NCBI GenBank assembly: GCA_963281155.1
Contig: CAUJLY010000004.1
Span: forward strand, 6,503,586 to 6,567,585
Direction: 5' to 3'
Length of the DNA stretch: 64,000 nucleotides
DNA from: Rhabditophanes sp. KR3021
Taxonomy: Eukaryota; Nematoda; Chromadorea; Rhabditida; Alloionematidae
The notes beneath the pieces were generated by a model. The model searched no databases. It worked only from the letters and a program-made list of their open reading frames with translations, and was not told the origin of the DNA. Within the stretch, counting starts at the first letter, position 1; every line of letters begins with the position of its first letter. Positions 12,001-19,743 of this stretch are shown piece after piece. The position numbers and the translations under genes were made by a program.

Positions 12001-13942
12001 ATACTTGGGTACTTTACATTTACTGAACCCAGCATCATTAAACATTGCCAACATAGCTTCAAATACACCACGATTGTTTTCTATCTGATTCCTCTTCACA
12101 GTAAACTTGGTTAGAACAGGTGCAGGCAATCAACTGTTCTCTTAGTTCAAACACTTCTTTTTCATTAACAAATACTTTCGCAAAATCAGCAGTCAGAATA
12201 AACTCCTCTTCAGTTTCATCCATGCAGACCTCCACCTTTGGTCGACTTCTTCTAAGCGACTTCTCTTTTTCAGTCAAACCAGAGTCGTCAGGTTTTTGAA
12301 ACAAACCAAAAGAACAACTTGGTTGTTATGACCGATCTGATACTAAAATGATTACTCATTATTTAAATAGCTTAACTTACCTTTAGCTGGTGGATATTTT
12401 CTTCCTACAGATACTGACACCTCTTCAACAGTTGGTGGTTCCTTGTCAGTTGCTTCATAATACAGCTGTTCATTCCAAGTGGCAAAGCCATCCCCCTTAT
12501 TTCTTTTGAGACTCTCCTTAGCATCATTATTTGCACCGCTTTTCTCCATAGCTAACTCCAGTTGAATGGACAGCTAAAATAAAGAGAAAACATTAGTAAA
12601 CGTTACAAGTTGAATAACAATATAAATACATTAATAACGGCAACTAATTTAAAAGTAACTAATAGTCAAAAATCAAAAAAGATATCTTTGGTATATATGT
12701 AGTTTCCTTAAGGTTTACACTTAAATGTACAATATAATATTTATTATAGGAAGTGAGTCAAGCAAAGAAGAGAAATCTGCTCATCTTAGTAAGGCTAAGG
12801 AAAGTATTATCAATAAGATGAGAAAGAGCAGATTTAGTATTAAGAATGCTTTCATCAGTCAAGTCTCAAATATTAACTATGCCTCTACTGACTCCCAAGG
12901 TGCCTTCCAATGTTACAGTTCAAACGGAATCCAAAGTTATTTGAATCAAGTTCATGTTCGTGATGCGTTCCATATCCCAGATTATGTTCAAGATTTCTTA
13001 ACTTGTGCTGATGACAGCTTCCAATACAATGTTTTGGCTGAATATTACAGCATGACTGAAACGTTCAAGAAAATTATGGCTTTCAATCATCCAATGAGAG
13101 CTCTTATGTACACTGGATCTGTTGATAATGCTTGCCCCGAAATGGAAAGTTCTGCATTCCTCGAAGATTTGGTTAAAAGCGTTGGAGCAGGTGCCAAAGT
13201 TACCCATCCTAGAGATAACTGGACTTACCAATTGAATTCTCAATTTTATTCAACTTTAGCTGGTTACCAAAAGAAATGGCAACTAACCCCAACGTTCACT
13301 TTAGATTTCTTAACTATTAAAGGTAATTTTTAAAACTAATTATTAGGCCTCAATATTTGTAAATTGATACTCATTGAAACCACAAAATAGTTTGATATAG
13401 ATTTCTGCTTAAATAACACGGTACTATATTTAAGCGAAATTCTAAACTGACGTTAATTTAAAATTGGTATCAATTAGAAGAGGTTGGAAAAACGTGAAAA
13501 AGTCTAGTAAGGACACTTTTTTGCCAAAAATAATAAATAGCTAATTTTAATTATTAATCATTTCAATCCAGGATCTGGTCACTTCATAACCGACAGGCCT
13601 CAACAATCTACGCAGATGATTAAGAATTTCATCATGAACACAGGAAATTATTCTCTTCCATCAAACATTGATACTACTAGAAAACAATTATTGAGCCAAT
13701 ATCAAGTAAGTTTTAAGAAGATTGAATTGTAATAATATGATAAAATTAACTTTTAGCCAAGACCACAAGTAGCTAACCCAACAGATGCCCCAACACCACC
13801 AGTCCCCGTAATTACTGGTTCATCGCCAAAGAATCAAGCCTTTACCACTCTTGCTCCAAGAACAACGACATCTGGATCTGCAGTCACTTATAGTTTTATC
13901 ATTTTCATTATTACCTTTATGGCATCTATTAGATTATTCTAA
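1..13942 (+). CDS. Four-module serine carboxypeptidase polyprotein (peptidase S10, K10C2.1-like), 5' end outside window
   Basis: This is a secretory-pathway S10 carboxypeptidase polyprotein, a family that removes C-terminal residues with a Ser/Asp/His triad. Exons: 1-95, 142-562, 602-787, 1429-1673, 1717-1887, 1932-1952, 2179-2765, 4259-4826, 6727-6923, 6965-7163, 7243-7706, 7749-7852, 8617-8806, 8852-9658, 9703-9897, 10358-10682, 10772-11063, 11135-11561, 12750-13322, 13572-13705, 13757-13942. They sum to 6387 nt, exactly 2129 codons including stop. Module A lacks its N-terminus; B, C and D are complete. Each shows GESYGG (nucleophile Ser), YNGDxD or similar, and a GH(Y/M/F) catalytic His; B-D also have NGGPGCSS. 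The exon carrying each His runs on into the next module, so this is one protein and not a gene cluster. The C-terminus is Pro/Thr-rich and ends in a hydrophobic tail after TTTSGSA, suggesting a GPI anchor. An AATAAA lies near 14008. C. elegans K10C2.1 has a similar multi-S10 plan (from memory). Confidence 0.95.
865..1256 (-). CDS. Miniature NUMOD4/HNH nuclease-like gene nested antisense in an S10 intron
   Basis: Four exons (1256-1233, 1201-1157, 1125-949, 906-865) with GT...AG introns of 31, 31 and 42 nt total 288 nt: ATG to TAA, 95 aa. Residues 9-20 ([12 protein letters not shown], then DYE) resemble a NUMOD4 motif. The next stretch has an HNH_3-type core: [11 protein letters not shown], then ENLEWVT, then [11 protein letters not shown], keeping the His, the paired Asn and the final His. 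HNH/NUMOD4 proteins are DNA-cutting enzymes best known from phages, giant viruses and group I introns. The stretch normally between NUMOD4 and HNH is missing, so the protein is much shorter than usual and may be a decayed or minimal copy. It lies wholly inside the 788-1428 intron. The HNH match is strong; the gene model depends on the very short introns. Confidence 0.6.
2899..3773 (-). CDS. Unrecognised nested antisense gene in the 2766-4258 S10 intron
   Basis: Three exons join in frame with good splice signals: 3732-3664, 3621-3340 and 3302-2899. A further upstream piece ends at a GTAAGT donor at 3772 and may be preceded by another Ser/Thr/Gln-rich coding stretch up to about 3990, but I could not fix the start codon. 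The product has a polar Asn/Ser/Gln-rich N-terminus, a middle with several Tyr in a row (QNYYYYIL), and a Cys-rich C-terminal part (KCGCN, QQKCNC, DCEKK). No known domain is recognised. It lies antisense and entirely inside an intron of the carboxypeptidase gene, so it needs its own promoter. It may belong with the other antisense units in this gene, though I see no convincing sequence match to them. Confidence 0.5.
4862..6542 (-). pseudogene. Antisense coding relic in the 4827-6726 S10 intron (family shared with 11631-12549)
   Basis: The minus strand carries a run of coding-looking pieces (from ATG 6542, then about 6246-6000, 6175-5939, 5919-5707, 5702-5418 and 5173-4862) in changing frames, separated by stops, with no single set of introns that joins them cleanly. 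The last piece contains CVLAKCS followed by [15 protein letters not shown], closely matching the terminal exon of the antisense unit at 11631-12549 ([22 protein letters not shown]). The two are therefore copies of one family. No known domain is recognised; the pieces are acidic/lysine-rich with scattered Cys. It is probably a decayed copy, but an unresolved multi-exon gene is possible. It overlaps no S10 exon. Confidence 0.5.
7917..8210 (-). pseudogene. Antisense coding fragment in the 7853-8616 S10 intron
   Basis: On the minus strand, frame-open sequence from about 8210 to 8059 joins across a clean intron (8058-7981, GTATGT...TTTTCAG) to exon 7980-7917, which ends at a GTAAGT donor. The joined product reads [17 protein letters not shown], then [19 protein letters not shown], then [17 protein letters not shown]. 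Upstream, to about 8330, coding-like sequence continues in other frames with stops, and no start codon or downstream exon was found. I do not recognise the protein. The intact splice signals suggest it was once a spliced antisense gene inside this intron. Confidence 0.4.
11631..12549 (-). pseudogene. Antisense nested gene or relic in the 11562-12749 S10 intron
   Basis: The minus strand starts at ATG 12549 and has a first exon ending at a GTAAGT donor at 12380. Further blocks lie at about 12304-12130 (acidic, with ACTCSN), 12129-11930 ([19 protein letters not shown]) and a terminal block to 11631 ending [20 protein letters not shown]. The first intron and the 12130 region do not join in one frame, so there is at least one frameshift or a missed exon. 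The terminal block is a paralogue of the one at 5173-4862. The function is unknown and no named domain is seen. The host intron is at a different point of the S10 module than the intron hosting the paralogue. Confidence 0.5.
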
Positions 13943-14459
13943 ACCTTGTAATTTTGTAATTTCTCTGTAGTAGTTTTAAAATTATGTGATTTAACTATTT
14001 TTAAACAAATAAAATACATATCTAAAAATGGACTAAACTTTTGTCACAAATTAGGTTTTAAATGAAGTTTAATGATATTGGAAAGTTACAAAGTTATATC
14101 TTCTCTTATAAAAGGGTATAAGCCAAAGTAGTGATTTTCATCACAGGTCCATATAAATTGAATCTGAGACACGCTTTGGAAAGGTCTCAGGGTGCTGGAA
14201 ACACCAAATTTTTCGTTTTTTATTTTTATCATTTTTTCGATGTCTACGTGGGCAGGGTCACACATTTAAAATCCTCGCATGACGACGGTATGGTAGCCAT
14301 TCGAAAGAAAACAAAAAATAAGGTAGATTACCATGCAAACATTTTCATTTTTGAAAATTCAGGGGCAAGTATGTAAAAATAGTGTGTGACACAAAAAACT
14401 CCCGCTGTGGTTCCTAAAACGACCGAGACTTTTCAGCATCCACAAGTGCATAAAAAAAG

Positions 14460-14561
14460 TATGATGCGAAGCTTTCTTCTAATACCGGATTAGCTTATTC
14501 AGATTATCTTGGAGCTGAATACACCGGATTTTACCCAGGAGTTTATTCCGGAAACTATTAA
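14460..14561 (+). CDS. Possible terminal exon of a small Gly/Tyr-rich peptide
   Basis: Thirty-three codons ending in TAA read YDAKLSSNTGLAYSDYL and then end in GFYPGVYSGNY. The Gly/Tyr/Ser composition is typical of small secreted or cuticle-associated nematode peptides, and its codon use differs from the flanking AT-rich DNA. A TTTTCAG lies about 25 nt upstream, but the bases between carry a stop in this frame, and no upstream exon with a signal peptide is visible. It could be a relic. Confidence 0.3.
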   Translation, partial: YDAKLSSNTGLAYSDYLGAEYTGFYPGVYSGNY

Positions 14562-15692
14562 TTAACTTTTGCATCTCCTATTTTGGTTAGGAAAGTAATC
14601 AAGGGCAAAATGAAGATGAAAACACTGCTTCAAATGTTAAACTGACTAAAACATCACTTCATTTTTTAAAATGTACAAAATTTGTATAAATAAATGATTT
14701 GAAATTATATTTTGATTTTCCTGATTTAATACTAAATCATATTAATTGCCTTTTTTAATTAACACTTTTAGAAATAACCGTCATCATGACTTTTATCTGT
14801 CAAAGTAAATTAAGGAATTGCAATAAGAGAGTATTTATTCACAAAAGCTTGTAATTTTGTAATTTCTCTCTAATAGTTTGAAAATTGTACATATGATATT
14901 AACCATTTTAAAATTAATAGAATACGTCTCTAAAAATAACAAAAATGTCCTAAACTGTCACTGCACATTAGGTTCAAGATGATTTTGAAGTACTAAAAAA
15001 GTTTGAAGCATGTAACTTTAAACTTAATATTTAGCATGAGTAATTTAATTACCAATTCAGCTGACACTCACATTAAATGACTCCGTCATCCAAATATTAA
15101 ACAACTTTTTACGCGATAAGAGACTCTAAAGTTAGTTTTTCAAAGTAAAACTTTAATTTAATAATAAATATCAGTTTGTACTAAATAAAATTCCAAGCTT
15201 CAAACTTAATACGCTTTATGTAGTTTAATAAAGCTCATTTTAAAACCTTTAGAACTATATGTTATTTTTCATAAACTCAATTTAATTGAATAATTTTGGG
15301 AAATGTAAATTAACATCGTTTAATCTATTTTACCCAATTTAAATATTTTCCTAATAAACATTTTGTTTACTCGGTTTGTTTTCTAAACAAATTAAATACA
15401 AATTTAGTTAATTTCATTTAGATAATTTAATATTAATCGGTTATTTAATTAAAATTTATTGCGGACTTCTTAATGTTTCACCTGTGTACTTAAGCTGTGA
15501 GTTACTGCCAAGCTGTAACCAAAAGACACAGCCATTTCAAGGAAAAGTAGCCATCTAAATTAGGTTAAAATGATGTGGCAAGGAATTTAATTTTCATTAA
15601 TTAAGTTTCACCGCAAGCTATAGCAACAACATTTCTACCCTTTTAAACTCGCAAATTTCTTATACATTATTTTTCCAACATTAATTCATGTA

Positions 15693-15875
15693 TCACGCCA
15701 TAATTGTTTCCCACTCCCTTAAAAAACTATCATTTGTATTATCATCTTTTTTTGACTTTGTACTCAGTAACCTTCCAGCTGACATAACACTGCCTAATAA
15801 CAAACTTTTGTTACGGCATATAATTCTATAAATATAATTATACATGATTTTGACAAAAACAAACTTTCCCTTCAT
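15693..15875 (-). CDS. Short hypothetical ORF
   Basis: A 60-codon frame containing SAGRLLSTKSKKDD followed by SFLREWETIMA. The Arg/Ser/Lys-rich middle vaguely resembles a mitochondrial presequence, but no family is recognised. There is no supporting promoter or splice evidence, and it may be chance. Confidence 0.2.
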   Translation of the reverse strand: MKGKFVFVKIMYNYIYRIICRNKSLLLGSVMSAGRLLSTKSKKDDNTNDSFLREWETIMA

Positions 15876-16123
15876 TTATTCAGCAAGAAAAGGTTTTTTA
15901 ATAGGATAGGTTGATGAATGGATAATATATGCATTTGTTTTTCCGACATGCCTTAATTGTCAATGGTTAACTAATTATAAGACTAAAAGAGGGATGGCTT
16001 TAAGAATGAGTATATAAATGAAATGTGCATCAGTATTAAATGAAATGTTGTGTACCAGAACATGCATTATATTTGCCTCACAATTTCCAAATTTCATTTA
16101 TTTTGTAACTTTTCAGATTAAAG

Positions 16124-16375
16124 ATGAAAGTTTTATATTTTACTCTTGCTATTATTGTACTAATTGGTAGTAGCAATGCAGCTTTTCAAGGCAGAGGGGG
16201 ACGATATGTTTCAGCTCTCAATCCTAATTATCTTATGAATTGGGCACCTAGTGTTGGCGAGAGCGCAGAAGTTATTGAGGGGGGTGATTCCAAATTTCCT
16301 AGAATCTCCAAGAAATGGAGCAAACTGGAACCATCCGTTAGATTTGGCGGTGGATCTGCTTATGATATTTACTAA
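16124..16375 (+). CDS. Small secreted peptide
   Basis: A single exon encoding 83 aa. The first 19 or so residues (MKVLYFTLAIIVLIGSSNA) form a clear signal peptide with an AxA-like end. The mature part is Gly/Ser-rich with RGGRYVSALNP near its start and VRFGGGSAYDIY at its C-terminus. A TTTTCAG acceptor ends seven bases before ATG, as expected for a trans-spliced or 5'-UTR-spliced nematode mRNA, which supports this start. There are no Cys residues in the mature part. I recognise no family; a structural or peptide-precursor role is only a guess. The start falls in an otherwise gene-poor stretch. Confidence 0.7.
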   Translation: MKVLYFTLAIIVLIGSSNAAFQGRGGRYVSALNPNYLMNWAPSVGESAEVIEGGDSKFPRISKKWSKLEPSVRFGGGSAYDIY

Positions 16376-16999
16376 TTTACAATTACAATCTTTTAATCCA
16401 ACCAAATCCAAAATCCAAGCGTTTGAAAGTAAAATTATCTGTCTTGTATAACTGTAGTATTAAATTTCTATGATTCTTATAACAAGCATTTGATAATCAT
16501 TCCACCTTCTATTTTAACTCATAGAGTACAAACCATTAATCATTGAAACATTTGTATTTAAAGTAAAATAAATTCATTATGCGAGAGAAATAATTAGTAT
16601 GATTTTTTATAATAATAATTCAATCAAATGGGTAAATATTTTATTTACTTATACTTGATGAGTTTTTGGGGCATAAGAAATACACCTGAACAAAACAGAT
16701 GACGCAAAAATCTCTGTCAGGTTTAAATCAAGGGTCTGAGTGCCTTACATTTTTAATAGTACATATTCAGCAGTACATTTCAGCCCACGCCACCACCTTC
16801 GACCATTATTACTTACGTACATATATTAAGATATTAAAAAGAATAATGATGGCGATATATTTGCTCGTTACATATATTCAAACCTTCACCAATTGGATAC
16901 TCAAACAAAAGGAGAGGGTATCTCAATTAAATTAACATTTATTCATTTGCTTTATGAAAATTGTTATAAATATCTTGTTGATTTTTGAAGCTTTCGGTC
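16376..16999. other. Intergenic, no gene seen
   Basis: AT-rich spacer with AATAAA-like signals for the upstream peptide gene. A frame at 16699-16935 has no coding character that I can defend. Confidence 0.6.
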
Positions 17000-17968
17000 A
17001 TGTATCGTTCTAGGATAGTGTTTAGAGATGATGCTTTTGATGGAAGGTGAGTTTTTACAAAATGTTTAACGTTAATGGCATTTTTTACACTAAAACATAT
17101 AAATTGTTATTGTCATGAATCCTAATTAATGATGTTTTTTGTTTATTTTGTAAAGAAATGCCTTTGAATGGGCACCTCCAGTCAGAGTTATTAGCGTAGT
17201 GTCACTATTAGCGTGTACATTGGATTTATTAGCAGACTTTTTGATGTGTGCAAAGATAGCTCAGCATTTAGACAATTTTCAATCAGATACCGCTTTCAAG
17301 GCAGCAAACGGCTTCTTCTTTTTCACAGGTGTATCAGTTCTTGTTTATATCATGGAGATGACGGATATATGTTTGACTTTGAAAAATGATTTTGAAGATA
17401 TGGTAATGGCGAGAGTCGCAAAGTCACTGGTCTTGGCATTAGAAGAAGTTCCATTGCCTATTCTTCTTAATATCATGTATTCCCAAGAACCACGAATGGC
17501 AATTGCCGCAACTGTTAATCTAGGTATTTTTAAACCCTAAACAAATTCATAAAGTAACTATTTAAAAATGATGTTGTTATATATGTAACACTTTAGATTA
17601 AACTTTATCATGTCATAATAATTCCATTTTAATAAAACAGGAAGCTGGATAAAGCTAGTAGCTCTACTTTGGGGTCTAGTGAAATTTACAAAACTACGAT
17701 TTCTATGGTGCTGCTTACCATTAAACCCAAAGCATGATTTAAGGTAATGAGCATGTAAACACGTTTATCAATTAACTACAAATAATAAATAATATTTATG
17801 TCATAAAACCATTTCAGTGAAAATACCAGAAGATGCTTCCAGTTTACTTTTTACAGAATCGTCATGCTTATTATCAACTTCTGCCATTTTGCTGCTATTG
17901 CTATTGTCATTGTAAATATCGTAGATTCAAGCAAGGGAGGAAGACCTATCTTTGTGAGACGTGATTAA
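17000..17968 (+). CDS. Multi-pass membrane protein of unknown function
   Basis: Exons 17000-17046, 17156-17523, 17641-17743 and 17818-17968 join in frame to about 222 aa. A short charged N-terminus (MYRSRIVFRDDAFDGR) is followed by WAPPVRVISVVSLLACTLDL, the start of a first membrane segment. Further hydrophobic segments include the FFFFTGVSVLVYIMEM region, the LALEEVPLPILLNIM region, WIKLVALLWGL and a last one near MLIINFCHFAAIAIVIV. This gives about five membrane segments with a short basic tail (GRPIFVRRD). The acidic EE next to Pro inside a membrane-like stretch is distinctive. I do not recognise the family. All four exons have consensus borders, so the model is firm even though the role is unknown. 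Confidence 0.75.
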
Positions 17969-18129
17969 TAAAATCTATTTGAGGATGAATTAATTTTTAT
18001 TAAAGGGTACAAATATTACGTCATACAATTATTGCCAACAACGTGTAATACACTAATCAAGTTCTTCAGTGGAAATGTACATAATTTTAGGCAAGCAATC
18101 GTTTCATTCATATAAATTCTAAATAAAAA

Positions 18130-18531
18130 TGTTTAATAAATTTTGTAGAAACCATTTTTAATTTGGTTCTTGCTACTTTGTGTCCTTTTCTGGACATCGA
18201 TGAATAACAGACAAGTAAGGATCAGGCTCATTCCAAGACCCATGTCTGTGCCACATCCACTTACCACAAAGTTGCCATCAGTATCGCTTTTATTTTGCCC
18301 AATCAACTCATCATTTTCCCAAGGCATTCTTAAGTAAATATTTTAAATAGTTAGACAGATAATAAGATATATTTATCTAAACTTACAATCTTTTTCTATT
18401 AACTTTACTTCTACATTCCCATGTCTATAAGGGTCGCTTGGACATTTAATTTGTCCAATAACTTGGGAGCAAGTTGTTTTGCCTGGTACCACACTCCATA
18501 AAATACCCAAATAAAGCAATTGAACCAACAT
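18130..18531 (-). pseudogene. Transthyretin-like (TTL/TTR-52 type) gene, broken
   Basis: Nematode TTL proteins are small secreted beta-sandwich proteins. Here ATG 18531 starts a signal peptide (MLVQLLYLGILWSVVPGKT) followed by QVIGQIKCPSDPYRHGNVEV, matching the first TTL strands, and a GTAAGT donor at 18386. The second exon (from 18328) has ENDELIGQNKSDTDGNF, the TTL loop and strand, but its phase does not fit the donor. A second break follows: EPDPYLSVIHRCPEK, the conserved DPYL-H-C part, is in another frame. The stop comes right after EKDTK and the usual C-terminal third is absent. Two frame breaks plus truncation point to a pseudogene; missed exons are a weaker alternative. Confidence 0.65.
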
Positions 18532-19743
18532 AATTAGAATGTATTTAGGGTTGATTATTTGCAAAAAAAGGCATTCTGACAAATAGCCTTTCAAATATAA
18601 GCCATCAATAAATGCCAAAACATGAGGTATATCTCGTCTTTTTAAAATAACCATCAATTACATAAAGCATTTGTGATGCTCACTTCCTATCTTATTACAC
18701 TACTTGACACCTTAATTCAATAGGTTTTATTTTGATCGTAAATAGCATATTGTGAAATAAATATATGTATACATATTTATTTAAATTGTGATAATTATCA
18801 CGATAAACTTGAATCACCCTTTTATTGGATGGATATATTTGATTAAAAAGAAGGTATTTATTTTTTTGATATCTGCACAAAAACACACAATACAACACAA
18901 TTTTTGATCTTTAGAGTAATTGAATTTGTGATTTGATTAAAACTTGAATCTCAATTAATCACTTCTCAAAAGTGTATGCGTCTATCTTTAAAATAGAATC
19001 GGTCAACTACATATGATAAGATTATATAAAAAAAGTTACAACATTTATAACATATGTCTCAACTTTATTATAGTAGTACGATGTATTCAACAAGATAATA
19101 ATAAATATATGTATTTATATATTAAAGTTTCGGCCAAAGCTAGATACCAACTTTTTACATATCAAATAATATTCGAAGCTTGTGAAGTGTCATTTAGTGG
19201 TTTTGGATTGTATTGAAAGAGACAACTTTGCGATCAAAAATAAAAAAGTACTATTGGTTCTTTTAATATTATTGTATGTTGTTTATGAATTTGTCATAAA
19301 CTTTTAATGACCAGTGTATTAGTTTGGACAAAGAAAAGTTTTGTTGTGATTAAAGTTTATTAACCTCCGTCTGGACTCGATTAGACTGATGGTCGTAGAT
19401 GCGAGGTAACTTCTCCAATATAGGTAGCTGAATCCACTCTCAAAAAGTAAGGGGGCAGTCAAAAAGACATATCTACAAGACTGGACTTAAGCTCAATATA
19501 AAGGACAGTCACTTTCTAACACTTTTGCAAAAGAATATGTCGACTTCGCTTTTAGAACGCTGGGATTAATTTATTTGATGTCTTATTATTTATCTCTTTG
19601 AATTTTAACTTTGACTCAAATTTAGCACAAAGGAATTGCAATGGATAAGACAGTTTAGGTGTTTATTATTTTTGATTGACAGTAAACATTCTTGTGTTTG
19701 AAAGATTTAAATCAAAGATATCATTTCAGTGACTATTTTTACC
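18532..19743. other. Intergenic, mostly featureless
   Basis: AT-rich. At about 19370-19500 there is a less AT-rich patch with short open stretches on both strands; I could not assign it. The 5' part may include the promoter of the TTL relic, and the 3' part that of the Cys-rich gene. Confidence 0.5.

Larger units (their letters stand above)
13943..16123. other. Intergenic region, largely empty
   Basis: AT-rich DNA between the S10 gene and the secreted peptide gene. It holds a TATAAAAG box near 14106, an open stretch 14131-14376 without recognisable protein features, a possible small exon at 14460-14561 and a short minus-strand frame at 15693-15875. I see nothing else. Confidence 0.6.

Noticed and set aside
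14131..14376. 81-codon open frame after the S10 gene
   Set aside because: No recognisable domain, and splice or promoter evidence is not convincing apart from a TATAAAAG; not listed as a gene.
16699..16935. 78-codon open frame
   Set aside because: AT-rich composition, no start context, no homologue recognised; likely chance.
19013..19216. 67-codon open frame
   Set aside because: Composition reflects AT bias; no coding features.
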